Below, piece by piece: positions 35,998-47,651 of a DNA stretch of 64,000 nt (its first letter is position 1; each line of letters begins with the position of its first letter). The position numbers were made by a program, and so were the translations under genes. The stretch lies in assembly GCF_022581195.2 (NCBI RefSeq), contig NC_061476.1, positions 8,044,098 through 8,108,097 on the forward strand. The letters are read 5' to 3'. A model generated the notes under the pieces. That model was not told the origin of the DNA. It searched no databases and saw only the letters and a list, made by a program, of their open reading frames with translations. Source of the stretch: Helicoverpa zea (taxonomy: Eukaryota; Arthropoda; Insecta; Lepidoptera; Noctuidae).

Positions 35998-37250
35998 AAA
36001 CTCAAACTCAAACTCAAAATTTTTTATTTCAAATAGGCCTATGAAAGCTCTTTCGAAACGTCAAAGTTAGGTGCACGGTTCCAAAGAGTTGGTCTCATGG
36101 AGAAGAACCGGCAAGAAACTCCATGGACACTCTTTTTAAAAGAAAATAAAAATAATTACAAACATACAGTTTTCTATCTAGTCCTGAGAATGTTATACAA
36201 TCCAAATTGAGCTAAAAATGTATTAATAAATTATACAAAATAATTTTAGTGCAATCGATACTCGAAAAATAATTTATACAATTCAAAGTAAAAATATATT
36301 GGGTAACCAAGTTATTATATAATGCAATTTGGGGTCTTGCTGGCTTGGGCTTGGCTGGTCTGGGCGGAGGCACTCCCGTGTCCCGGTCGCCGGGGAAGCC
36401 ACATGTGCAGAGAAAAAGAAAAAACAATATTAATTTAACGCCAGGCATCACTGTCATTAATGTAATCCTGAATTTTATAATACGCCTTTTTAATCAAAAT
36501 GTTTTTAACTACATTCTTAAACTTTTTATCAGTGAGATCAAGGATACATTTAGGTAGCTTGTTATAAAAACGTACACAATTCCCTAAGAACGACTTATTT
36601 GTTTTTGTTAGCCTAAACTTGGGAACCACTAATTTATGTTTGTTACGTGTATTTATCTGGTGAATGTCACTTTTAACTGTGAATTTATGGATGTTTTTGC
36701 GAACAAACATAATATTTTCAAAAATATACAAGGAAGGTAAAGTAAGTATATTAATTTCCTTAAAGAATTCTCTAAGAGATTCGCGAGAGCCCATGCCATA
36801 GATCGCTCGGATCGCCCTTTTTTGCAGAACAAAAATTGATTGGACATCAGCCGCTGCCCCCCATAGCAAAATGCCATATGACATCACGCAATGGAAATAG
36901 GCGAAGTATACAAGCCTGGCCGTAGCTACATCGGTCAGTTGTCTGATTTTTCTGACTGCAAAAGCAGCAGAAGCAAGTCGCCCTGATAGGGAGGATATAT
37001 GGGGACCCCATTGCAATTTACTGTCAATGGTAATGCCCAGAAATACTGTACTGTTAATTAACTCTAATTTGCTCTTATCGAGCATTATATTTGTTTCAAC
37101 CGCAGTGACGTTAGGCAAACAGAACTTAAGACATTTAGTCTTGGAAGCGTTTAATAATAAATTGTTGGCTGCGAACCATTTGGAGAGAATTTCTAGGCTT
37201 TCATTAATGTGACTAACATTGGGGTTCTCATCATTTAGTAATTTCCTTGA
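35998..37250 (-). mobile_element. 5'-truncated non-LTR retrotransposon (LINE) with RT C-terminal region
   Basis: On the minus strand a frame runs from about 37250 to a stop at 36435 (about 270 residues). It reads SLEILSKWFAANNLLLNASK, then FLGITIDSKLQWGPHI, MSYGILLWGAA and an FYNKLPKCI-type end. This is the reverse-transcriptase C-terminal region of Jockey/CR1-like LINEs. The 3' part ends near 35998 in a TTTGAGTTTGAGTTTGAG tail. The catalytic FADD region and ORF1 are missing, so it is a dead 5'-truncated copy. The reading frame is still open, suggesting fairly recent insertion. Clade assignment is uncertain. Confidence 0.85.
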
Positions 37251-37254
37251 TGAA

Positions 37255-37505
37255 GTGGGATGAAATTATTATTTTTTATTGTTTTGAGGTGATTTTAAAC
37301 CTCATTACATTTTTAAACTGAGTTTTTGCATAAATAAATTTTAATAGGTAGGTACATCTTTGTAATTTGCCATGTGTGACGTGCGTGCCATTTTCTTTTA
37401 TTTGAGTTTAGAAATTTCCTCGATGAGGTGGGATGAAAAGTTACGTGTTGCACTCGAGTGCAAAGATTTTTCACCTTGTGCTCTTTTGATTCCCTCGCTA
37501 TCTCT
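37255..37505 (+). repeat. dispersed repeat module, copy B
   Basis: AGGTGGGATGAAAAGTTACG, TGTTGCACTCGAGTGCAAAG and TTTTTCACCTTGTGCTCTTT are shared with 37896-37983. Confidence 0.6.
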
Positions 37506-37689
37506 CAGGATTCTAATTATTGAACATTGAATTATTGAACACTCGCTACGCTCGTTTTTCAATTTTAGAATCCTTCGCTTGCTCGGTCATCAAAATTGAG
37601 CCCGCGGTTAAAAAGCAACTTTGTACTCTTGTATAACAAATAACTATTTCCCTTCGATATTTGAGCTTTTATCCTCACTGATTGAATTG

Positions 37690-37985
37690 AATTTATAATG
37701 TCGTGGGCAATACTCCATCTGTGACAATCTTGATAAGACTTTTAAAACAAATACATATTAAACAAAGATTAATACAAACTTTAATAATTGTTTAATAATT
37801 GTTTATAGATCGATTTTTAACCTTATTTAATTTTTAACTGAGTTTACTTAATATTATATTTATAAGCGCGCGCCATTCTTTTACATTACATTTTCTTGAG
37901 GTGGGATAAAAAGTTGCGTGTTGCACTCGAGTGCAAAGATTTTTCATCTTGTGCTCTTTTGATTCCCTCGCTATCGCTCAGGATT
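37690..37985 (+). repeat. dispersed repeat module, copy C
   Basis: Carries both the CAATACTCCATCTGTGACAA part (as in copy A) and the TTGCACTCGAGTGCAAAGAT part (as in copy B), so it links the two. Confidence 0.6.
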
Positions 37986-38224
37986 TAGGAGATCACATGA
38001 TTGCTTTCCATATTATTATCTTTTTTGATCTTTCACTTTTTTCAACGCAAAATCTCATGCATCGGTCATATCATATACAGTCAATGAGTCACGTAAATTT
38101 CAGTAATTCAGTAAATGTCAAGATACAGTTTAGCACGTGGGAAGATTAGATATATTATAAAGCGAACATTGCGGATATTCCATAATGTGATATTTGATAA
38201 GTAAAGGGAGGTCAAGTTACTGAA

Positions 38225-38640
38225 TTGAATCCCCCTTTTTAGGGTTACGTACCCAAAGGGTAAAACGAGCCCCGATTGCTAAGACTTTTTTTAAATGAGA
38301 AATGTGGGTTAGCAGCGTGTGGGAGTGTCAGACTCCTAACTAAAATTAATCGTGTTCCTTCTTAAGTCCTTTATATGTATCAGGGCCACGGTAACTCTTT
38401 CGAACAACCTGAAGCCCCGGCAGGCCTACCCGATTGCTGAGACTCCGCTGTCCGTCTGCCCGTCCGTCGAATCTGTTACCAGGCTGTAATTTATTGTTGC
38501 CGTTGTAACAACAAATACTGAAAACTACAGTTAAATTAATATTTAAATGGCCTCCCATACCACAAACGTGATTTTGTAGGTATGGATAATGGTACGGAAC
38601 CCTTCGCACGACTCGCACTTGGCCGGTTTTTTATTACTTC
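38225..38640 (-). repeat. dispersed repeat with a nested 160-bp repeat
   Basis: The outer element has GGGTTACGTACCCAAAGGGT on the left and GGAACCCTTCGCACGACTCG, CACTTGGCCGGTTTTTTA on the right. Inside, 38299-38430 matches the 160-bp repeat family (GGCCACGGTAACTCTTTCGA). Confidence 0.6.
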
Positions 38641-39048
38641 CCCAAGGAATAAGGATGTTGCAATATTTCGCGAACTTTTCAAGTCAATGCTATTTATACT
38701 GGCAATGGTATGAGCTATTTTCAAACAGATATATCATCATGCTTGCATAATTTATATTCTTTCTTATCTAATGTTTTTGCTAGCTAATTAATGAGGTTTC
38801 CTCAATTTTTTGCGCTATTAATTGGAGATAACTGAAGAAACCCGTTTGTCAAGCACCTGACATACGTCTCCGACCGTGTAGAATTGTCGTCCTAGCGGAC
38901 TTTGAAAAGGTACACATAGTGTTAGTGGTTCTAAGAAAATCTAAACAATGATTTTTAACATAACATTTTATGGCTTTTTGGTTACCCATATTCGGAATTT
39001 TGTTTATTAGACCTTCGTTGAATTAGCTATGACTTTTGCGTTTCCATT

Positions 39049-40192
39049 CAGTGGCGTAGCGTGGGTGGGGCAAGGGGGGCAAATTCCCCGGGCGGCAGCT
39101 TTTAGGGGGCGGCAAAATTTACCCGAATAAAAAAAAATTGTTCGCAACTAGTATCTGCGCCGCTACATAAAACTGTCTAACAATAGCAAAACATTAAACA
39201 AGAAAGTTGAAACTTTTTAAACTTAAAATCAATTAATGTTAAAATTTGGTACTTAAAACACTCTTGACACTACATTTTACGTAATTTTGGTTTTGAGTAT
39301 TAAATAAAAAATAATTAAAATTTCGCGCTCGCTTCGCTCGCGTATTCAAAAACGATGTGCCCTTATTTTTGCATCTGTCAACAAACAAAAAGTCAAGTAC
39401 GTTTGGGCTAAATTTTACGTAATATTTGGTTTAAGTCCGATAAAAATTTCGCGGTCGCGTCGCTCGCGCATTTGGGAACTACATACGCAAGTTTTTCTCT
39501 ATTTGCATTTGCTTACCTACACAACTGCCGACATGCGTTTAGCAGAGTGCTAATTTAGGTAAACCGATGAGGTGGTCCCCGTCAAGACAAACTTTAGTTT
39601 AAAGTGGTCCCTCATGACTAAAAGGTTAAGAACCACTGGTTTAGATAAACTTGAATGCTATAAGCAATAGGCCTACCTAGACACAAGCCAAATTTCACGC
39701 TTAGGTATAGTTCCATGGAAAAGTGTTAATGCCGTAAATTAAATTAATTTGTTAAATAGTTTAAAGTAGCCCCGCTTTTTAAATTATTTCAATTTCATAT
39801 ATACTTATAGGTACCTAGTTCGCTAGCCTGCGTAGGTACCTAAAAGAATTTTAAAACCTTCAAGAAATCAAGTAACAAAGATATAAAAGTCTACTTGAGA
39901 ACCTCCCCCTTCTGCCGGAGCTGCGGGTTGTTCCGCGGCTCTGGAACATAAAGCCTTCGACGGAACACGACGGTTTTTAGTCAGTAAGAGTCTGACACTC
40001 CCTCACCGCTGCTAACTCACAGCGGAAAGGGTCATTTGATGATTTTTAACGTCGATACAAAAAAAAATCCGTTTTTTTTGAAGTCAGTTAAAAATGACTA
40101 ACGGCCAGTAACACTTGGTAAAAAAAATACACGGGAAGGGGCGGCAAAATCGACAACTGCCCCGGGCGGCAGATACCCACGCTACGCCACTG
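39049..40192. mobile_element. 1.1-kb non-autonomous hAT-type transposon
   Basis: Perfect 18-bp inverted ends CAGTGGCGTAGCGTGGGT (39049-39066 and inverted at 40175-40192). Perfect 8-bp target duplication TTTCCATT (39041-39048, 40193-40200). An 8-bp duplication and CAGTGGCG ends fit hAT. No transposase frame is present. A reversed copy of the 160-bp repeat is nested at about 39900-40075. A CGCTCGCTTCGCTCGCG-type motif repeats at about 39325 and 39450. Confidence 0.93.
39900..40078 (-). repeat. 160-bp dispersed repeat nested in the hAT element
   Basis: CGGAGCTGCGGGTTGTTCCG, AGTCAGTAAGAGTCTGACAC and TCATTTGATGATTTTTAACG are the reverse of the family consensus. Confidence 0.65.
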
Positions 40193-40825
40193 TTTCCATT
40201 ATAATATAAACTCCGAAATATTTTGTCTTCTTGAGCACGAAGCACTTCGGCAGAAACTTTAAAAATTAAATTCAAGTTTCCTATATGTTTTATTTAAAAA
40301 TTGAATTTTCAAAAATTAGAAGAAAAAAGTACTTTTCCACAACCAAGAACAAAAGCTTTTTTCAAACTAAATACATATAACGTAAAATTGTAAGCTTATC
40401 GGATCTCCCTTGTGAAGATCGTAGAGGTTACTAGAGATAACCTGTTGCCAAATAATTAATATAAACAAAAAACAATAAGATTAAAGGAGCGTGGCTGCCA
40501 CGTGGTGAAGATAATAACATACACTAAATATTTTACAATCATTACTTGCAAATTTACCGGGAAATTAATGGCGTTAATTGATTCAAAGCGATTTGTAACG
40601 CAAATCCTTAGGGCTGTCAGAGCTGGTACTTTTCCAAAATAAATTGTCATCTTACGACCGGCTTTTAAAAATGTTAAAGCTCTTTGTAATGGGTCAATGT
40701 CCGTTTCAGAAATATTTTTAGTCTATATTTTTTTAATGCTGATAACCGGTTTTATTTAAGCAGCCGACTTAATTAAATATGTATGCCTAAAAGTTACTAC
40801 ATCATCTTATTAAAAAAGTATATGA

Positions 40826-41186
40826 TGATGATGTCCTCCTAGCCGATTATCGGCTACGACGGCTGTTCTCACGTAAGGAGATTAGCCAACTACGCAGGAC
40901 ATATTATAGTGCACGAGCATTTGCGCAGACACAGGTGCACTCACTATTCCTTAACTCTCATAGCCCGATGGGACGGTAATCCGACACGACCGGAGAGAGA
41001 TCAGGCGCAGGACCGACATTTACGTGCTCTCCGATGCACGGGTGTATCAATCACCAACTTCCAGGCTCCGGGCTGCTTTGTGAAAGTCTTCTAAAACCCA
41101 CAAAGCGATTTCGGCCCGACTCGGGAATCGAACCCGAGACCTCGCGCTCAGCAGCCGCACTTGCGACAGCTAGACCAACGAGGCAG
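40826..41186 (-). mobile_element. tRNA-derived SINE, full length (family of 8784-9153)
   Basis: The minus-strand head CTGCCTCGTTGGTCTAGCTG and B box GGGTTCGATTCCCGAGTCGG are intact. The body matches 8784-9153 closely and ends near GGCTAGGAGGACATCATCAT. Confidence 0.88.
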
Positions 41187-41273
41187 TTAAAAAAAGTATA
41201 TAGGTAAGTAATAAAATAAAGAGCCCACCCTTCACCACTTTTTATACCATATTGGTAAAGGAAAGGGTAGGTT

Positions 41274-41365
41274 CGTTTTTGGGGCTGTCTTTTATAAGTT
41301 ACTGACGTTCAAAAAGTGCTCTTTTGCAGCCAAGTTTCAATAAAATGATAATGATTTTTGACTTT
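41274..41365 (+). repeat. LINE 3'-tail fragment
   Basis: GGGCTGTCTTTTATAAGTTA, GACGTTCAAAAAGTGCTC and TTTCAATAAAATGATAATGA match the tail family at 9395-9546. Confidence 0.45.
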
Positions 41366-42014
41366 CACTTTAGCAGAAGATATATTTTATAAGTGCTTAA
41401 CAAATTCTAAAAAAGACATAATTTCTTAATTAAGCTTATGTAAAATATTTTATTCTCATTTCATAGAGTAACGGTATTCATAGCATAACGGTACTAATAG
41501 GTAATTGATAAGGGCGGCGTCGCCACGCCCACTGACACTTATCTATCGTGAATCAATCACTTACTACATGGCTATTTCTCACGGCCACACGATCTATATC
41601 GTGACAATCACGACCCATGCGCGTGCGCACCGAACTACAGAGATTTAGGCTTTATGAACAACTTGAATATAGACACAGCGCGTTAGGAAATATCCTTGAA
41701 CCTAGACCTTTTGTACTAAAATATATATTCCATTTTATGGTATTATATGTGGTGTGATAATTGAGTTTCAAACAGTCACAGTTTCAGACAGTTTTGAGAA
41801 AACTTCAAACAGTCATGGTGCAATACAAAGTTGCTACGATTTTTTTATATACTATGTCGAATATATTAAAAGGCAATTGTTGTATTCAAATGTGACAACC
41901 CTTATTTAAATACCAAAGCAACAGCTATACGTATGCTTACTACCGTAACTAAAGCTGCGTCCTAAAATATCGTATTCTTTGTGAAACTTTTAATTTATTC
42001 GATTCCGAGTATAT

Positions 42015-42403
42015 GTATCGTGTAAGTCGTAGTGGCCTAGTGGGTAAAGGACCAATCTCTCAAGTATGCGGGCGCGGGTTCGATCCCAGGTCAGGCAAGT
42101 ACCAATGCAACTTTTCTAAGTCTGTATGTACTTTCTAAGTATATCTTAGACACCATTGGCTGTGTTTCGGATGGCACGTTAAACTGTAGGTCCCGGCTGT
42201 CATTGAACATCCTTGGCAGTCGTTACGGGTAGTCAGAAGCCAGTAAGTCTGACACCAGTCTAACCAAGGGGTATCGGGTTGCCCGGGTAACTGGGTTGAG
42301 GAGGTCAGATAGGCAGTCGCTTCTTGTAAAGCACTGGTACTCAGCTGAATCCGGTTAGACTGGAAGCCGACCCCAACATGATTGGGAAAAAGGCTCGGAG
42401 GAT
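42015..42403 (+). mobile_element. tRNA-derived SINE, full length with target duplication
   Basis: The tRNA-like head has GTGGCCTAGTGGGTAAAGG (A box region) and GGGTTCGATCCCAGGTCAGG (B box). The body contains GGCTGTGTTTCGGATGGCAC and GGGTTGCCCGGGTAACTGGG. A 14-bp direct repeat GATTCCGAGTATAT flanks it (42001-42014, 42404-42417). It is the best preserved of several copies in the window. Confidence 0.92.
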
Positions 42404-43244
42404 GATTCCGAGTATATATTAAAAAAAATAGGAAAATTAAGACTTTGAGGTTTTTTGGTCAGAATAATCAAACATGTAGATAGTAAATTAACGTAACTCG
42501 TCGTTAGTTTTCCCGAAATTTAGTAGTATATAAAGATCATGATCAAGAGTTACATAGATTTGAAATTAAACTACATATTGAAGACTAGACTACAAAGTGT
42601 ACAAAAACCAATAAAAAAAAATACGTTTGAATATTGGAAGGGTCGCAAAATTCTCCCTTACAAGAAGAAAACTGTGTTTAAAGAAGTCGTTATTGCAAAT
42701 AACTGAAATAAGAAACCAGCCTTACAATATGACGTGTTTCAGTAACGCACAATTATACTCTATCCACGGAAGCAAGAGCTAAAAGGTAAACCATAGATAT
42801 AATATTACTAAACAAGATTGCGCACGCTCAAAATATATATTTACGAAAATGAACTCTATTCTAACGCAATAAGGTACTAAATTGGTTGCATAATACACAG
42901 AGGCAAATCCGAGCCGAGAGGGATAGTTCGAACGGAGGCTGTTTGTCTCTTTCTAACACCTTGCCAGCATAAAAAAATGTTAAACAAACTAAACAGAAAA
43001 AAGTTTTGTCTTCCCAAAAACAATTGAATCACTTATATTTTTATCTTATTTTAACAATTGTAAGTCAACAAATTAATAACAATCGCATTAATTTATTCGT
43101 ATTTATTATTAAAACATAAACAACATAAATTTTTATTTTGCTTTTTTTTATTTTCTAGCGGTAACCCTGAACATTCTTGGCGCGTAATCAGCATTTAAAA
43201 TTTTGTTTATATTTTTTTGTATTAAATCAATTTAAACTATTAAA

Positions 43245-43484
43245 ATGGTGAAAAAGTGTTGCGTTTCTACTTGCAAAAGTGAATCCTATGGTGGTTGCAA
43301 TATATCGTTCCACAGGTTAGCTAATAATAACATTTTCGTAAACCAAACAACTAGGGTGCCCATGAATTCTTGTAACGAGTCAAAATATGGGTGATGGATT
43401 TTAAAACTGTTGTACTATTGTTATAGCTTCCCAAAAAATGAAGAAAGGCGACATAAATGGCTCAGCAGTCTATATATGAAGTAG
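43245..43484 (+). pseudogene. truncated THAP zinc-finger frame (two exons)
   Basis: Exon 43245-43315 reads MVKKCCVSTCKSESYGGC then ISFH. A GT-AG intron (43316-43426) follows, then exon 43427-43484 reads FPKNEERRHKWLSSLYMK and a stop. The C-x4-C spacing near the start, FH, FP and the conserved Trp fit the first part of a THAP DNA-binding domain. The second half of the C2CH motif, the AVP box and all transposase are missing. It would give only about 42 residues. It lies in the middle of the TA-flanked element. Confidence 0.75.
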
Positions 43485-43772
43485 AAATACAAAAAAAACA
43501 GTCTTCACTTCGAATCATCCTGCCTTTATACTGCTAATTTCCGCTAATTATTAAAAGCCTTTATTAGTATCTTAAGGTCACAAACTGCGTAAGTTAAAAC
43601 TTCAATACTAATCTGTGTTTAATAATCTTAGCAAATTCGGATTTGTCTCACATAGCTTAATCTCATAGTCACCCTATTAGAAAGGGACAGACAGCCTCCA
43701 TACTAACTGTTTCACTCGGCTCGTTTTTTGGGTTTATATGCGCAGTCCTGTTTACTAATATTATGTCTATGA

Positions 43773-43920
43773 GGTAAACAAAGAATGACACTTTTTCAAG
43801 ATGGCGGTATAACCCGACCGATGACAAAACGTCACATTTTTGATTTTGACGTCATATCTGTGATTTTGTCATCGGTCGGGTTATACCGCCATCTTGAAAA
43901 AGTGTCATTCTTTGTTTGCC
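43773..43920. repeat. 148-bp near-perfect palindrome
   Basis: Arms of 57 bp (43773-43829, 43864-43920) are complementary with a single mismatch by eye and are separated by a 34-bp spacer. Each arm contains CAAAGAATGACACTTTTTCA and AGATGGCGGTATAACCCGAC. The spacer contains TGACGTCA. It interrupts the right terminal repeat of the THAP element. Confidence 0.95.
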
Positions 43921-44220
43921 TTTTAGCTCTTGCTTCCGTGGATAGAGTATAGTAAGCAGTAGTTTTGATTTAACAAAATATAGATATCTGTTATCTCTAT
44001 AATAACCGCAGCCGACATCATGCGATAAGCTTGGCGTGTGCGAGACATACAAACAGACATACTTAAGTAATATTAAACTGTTGTTTTGATGAGAGAATTA
44101 CCTGCTGAAAGTCTTCGACAAATAAATTTATGGAGGCAAAAAAGTGGACCTGTAATTAATATCACAGCTAGCTAATTTGGATAAAATAAGCGCCAATATC
44201 AATCAAGTAAAATAAAGAAA

Positions 44221-44290
44221 TAAGTCATTTATTCAAAGCAGGCTGAAAATCAGCACTTTTTGAAGGTCAAATTTACAAAAGCAAGCACCT
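44221..44290 (-). repeat. LINE 3'-tail fragment
   Basis: TCATTTATTCAAAGCAGGCT and GAAAATCAGCACTTTTTGAA are the reverse of the tail family seen at 9395-9546. Confidence 0.45.
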
Positions 44291-44689
44291 AAAGCCTTGG
44301 TATCATTTTGATAATTTCTACACCAAAATAAATAATTTGCCTTTTCAGCATACAGTAGACTCCAAAAACTATTTGTAAATAAGCGGACAGCCGAGTAAGT
44401 ACTAGGGAATATAAATATCTCAAACTCTAGATCATAAATCAGAAGCTTATACTTTGTTTAACTATTCACCGCTTTTTTCCAGCAAAAGGAAATAGTTATT
44501 TATATTGTTTACTTTAGTCTTTGTTTTACATTCCGAAAAGATATGAACGTTTACGAAAATAATGTTGCTTGTGTGATGACGGCAGATAGTTTGGAAAAAG
44601 AAAACTTTCCTCACAACGTGATCCAACATATTTAAATGTATGCATATCATGTAAGTATCTAAAACTTACCTACTGTTGTTACTGTTACT

Positions 44690-44832
44690 GTTACAGCCTT
44701 TTTATCGTGCCACTGCTGGGCACACACATGGAAAGGATTGAGCATTAATCACCACGCTTGCTCAGTGCGGGTTGGTGATTTCAGACTATACATTTAAGTC
44801 CAGGTTTCCTCAAGATGTTTCCCTTCACCTTT
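44690..44832 (+). repeat. dispersed repeat fragment (family of 7225-7402)
   Basis: GCCACTGCTGGGCACACACA, AAGGATTGAGCATTAATCAC and TCCAGGTTTCCTCAAGATGT match 7225-7402. Confidence 0.6.
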
Positions 44833-45256
44833 TTAATATCTCAACTTAATAATAGTTTATTCAAATACATGTATTTTATTTTAATATCTTAATCTATCTG
44901 TTGTAATTAAATAAAGTAAACAAACAAAGTTACCTACCCATTCAATTTTTTCTAAGGTTCGATCCCAGGTTAAAACAATATACCACTCTTTTAATAGGTT
45001 AAAAAATGACCTATTCCAACAAATAAAAACAATTAATGAATGGATAAGAATAAAATAAATGACTTCATGAAGCAATATTGACAAAACGGCCTATCTTTCC
45101 TATGTTTGCTGCATTATCTTCGCGTCTCGAACACTTTTTGTAATGTCAATATTGCATAAATTTACGCAATTTACACGAAATTCTGTTAAATAGGAACATG
45201 TTAACAAAATTTTGAAAAAATTCCATGACTCTTGAATGAAGGACACTATTTAAAAT

Positions 45257-45385
45257 TAGCTGTTTTCCCGCGGTTTCACCCGCATCCTATGGGAACTGCC
45301 CGTACCGGTATAACATATTGCTTATGTTACTCGGGAAGAGTGTAGCTTTCCAACAGCAAATCATTTTTAAAATTGACAAATGATA
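45257..45385 (+). repeat. LINE-like dispersed repeat fragment (family of 23380-23530)
   Basis: TAGCTGTTTTCCCGCGGTTT and GTTACTCGGGAAGAGTGTAG. Confidence 0.6.
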
Positions 45386-45389
45386 CTAG

Positions 45390-47029
45390 GAATGCAATGT
45401 TCTCCAATAAAGCTTTAAAACTACTAATAAGGCTAATTCTTTTTTTGTTTTTTGTTTATTTAACTAGCAAATGGTCTTTTTATCTTCTTATTGCATTAAT
45501 TATTTTTACAAATAAAATTAAAAAACTATTCTAGTAAAAAAACCTACATAACCTAACTAACTAAGGCTAATTCGTAATTCTGAAAATCTGACTAATTCAT
45601 CATTCAAAGTCCAAAGAAAATGACAATTAACCTGTTAAAACTTGTACAAAGAGAGCATTAATTAAGATTAAATTATCTTCAAGCCTTGCAAATAAATACC
45701 GTAGATAGTTTGCGAAAGAAATATGAGTCATTCGGTATAAAACCTGCCATGTATAATTACAAGCATCCGTATGAAGCATGATAGCTCTACATTTTAACAA
45801 CTGAAATACGATATAATTGAAATAATGGCTAATGTTCGGAGGCGCCACTACCCAATTGTGAGACAAACTAGATTTTTCTTTCAACGATGTCTGTTTACTT
45901 TATTTTAATTTTATAATAAAAGAAGCATTTGTTATTTTAACTTCAGTGTCTGAAGAGAAACGCTTGAAAGAAAATCTGTCCGAAATCAATTTATTTATCG
46001 TAGATCGAAAATCAACAAGTTTTTGATTTTTTTCTGTTTTTTTATTTGTATATTATCTAAGCATATCTTGGACACCGATGACTAAGCACTTACTCAAAGG
46101 TTAGGAATTCTAAAATCGGTAATTCACCTTCAGCAAGCATGGTTAATACACTCGATACGTTCAAAATAAACACATTTGTCAAAAAGCTATTAATTTAACA
46201 ATACAAACAGACAACTAAAAATGTATTTATTTGTATAGTTGTAAAGATATCTTAAGTAAATAAATAAAAACGGGGTCTCATTAAAACATTTTTTGTTTAT
46301 CTGAGAGTCAGCGGTCAAGTTAACATGCGGTCACCGAGTGATCGGGACTTGCACGATAAAAAAGGTAGGATTTTACTAAACGCATTTTCTGTTAGATTTT
46401 GTGCAGAGTTCAAAAGCATATAAAAATCAAAGTTATTTATTTTATTTTTTGTAAAAAATGATTAAAAAGTGAAAATCTTATAAGTAGGTACGGACCGGCC
46501 GTCTATAGTTGGAAGGAATTTGTTTGGACTATACTATGTATAGGTAACGTAATGTTTAAAACATATAGGTAGTAGGTAAAGAATTACCTACTATTATAGG
46601 TACCCATAATTATAAAACTGTTCATTTATGATTGTCATAACTTGAGCTTTTATCATTGGTGATAATTACTGCCAATATGTCAATTAGGTATGTTTCATCT
46701 CTTACATACATAGATATATTTTCAAAAATATCGTAATTAATTGGGTACCTAAGTACATCTTAATGGTACCTACAAATGCAAGAACTCAAAGCAAACAACA
46801 TTTAATTTCTTAAAAGTAATTACCGTTAAATTAATCATATTCCCGCCCACTTAAACATTTATCTGTTCATTAGTGTATTTTCCATTTAGTTATTCGTAAG
46901 TTAGTTGTAACAAGATGTATCTAGTAAAACGAACAAAACAAACAAGAAATAGTTAAGAATCTGGAAAATAGAATGCTATTCAACTGAAGAGTGGTTGCAT
47001 TTTTCGGATGGCTTAATACTTTTAGTGAC
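45390..47029. other. intergenic AT-rich sequence
   Basis: No gene is recognised. A 30-bp SINE trace (CATATCTTGGACACCGATGA) occurs at 46061. Confidence 0.4.
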
Positions 47030-47175
47030 TTCCCCACCAGGGCCAAGCCTGCTGGGGCTGCGGAATTGTTCGAAAAAGTTACCACGACCCTGGTACATAA
47101 AGGGCTTAAGATGGAACATGGTGGGTTTTAGTCAGTAAGAGTCTGAGACTTCCTCACGCTGCACTGATAACTGGG
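47030..47175 (-). repeat. 160-bp dispersed repeat
   Basis: CTGGGGCTGCGGAATTGTTC and TTAGTCAGTAAGAGTCTGAG are the reverse of the family consensus. Confidence 0.6.
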
Positions 47176-47651
47176 ATTTGGGATTGCCCATAAAAAAGCT
47201 TGTAGTGACTTCACTAAATAAACACCAGAAAAACTATTCCTACCTTATAAAATATCTCCCCCTCTTACATCAGACTTTTTTTTCATTTGGGCAAAAAAAA
47301 TTGCGCATGACGCAAGCCCCAGCTGATTCCCAGCAAATATTTACATGTTTGCCTGCCTATTGCAAATCACGCGACCTCTTAGCAACCCAACATATTATAT
47401 TATTATACATAGGTGCTTATAAATATTTATAAGCCTCGGGTACAATGCTCTCTTACTCTCATAATCTCTAAAAGCAATCAAAAGGTTGTCGATCTGACAC
47501 ATAACCCGAAATTGTACTCATTTTTCTGTCATACCGGTTTTTGTTTTAATCAAAAGCTTTGATGCATAAACATGCTGTTTTTCCTTTAATAATATCAACA
47601 TGTACTTTGTACAGGGCACTGATATTCTATTTAAATTATAGGTAAGTACAT

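Larger units (their letters stand above)
42756..43949 (+). mobile_element. THAP-domain DNA transposon remnant, TA-flanked
   Basis: Ends TACTCTATCCACGGAAGCAA (42756) and its inverse at 43949, identical for about 28 bp, with TA on each side (42754-42755, 43950-43951). Weaker inverted similarity extends far inwards, for example GGAGGCTGTTTGTCTCTTTC against its counterpart near 43690. The right terminal repeat is interrupted by a 148-bp palindrome (43773-43920). The interior holds a truncated THAP frame. TA duplications with a THAP protein may suggest a PIF/Harbinger-related (ISL2EU-like) element; this is a guess. Confidence 0.8.

Noticed and set aside
36345..36557. Plus-strand frame over the LINE
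   Set aside because: Antisense to the LINE reverse-transcriptase end and 3' UTR, which explains the sequence.
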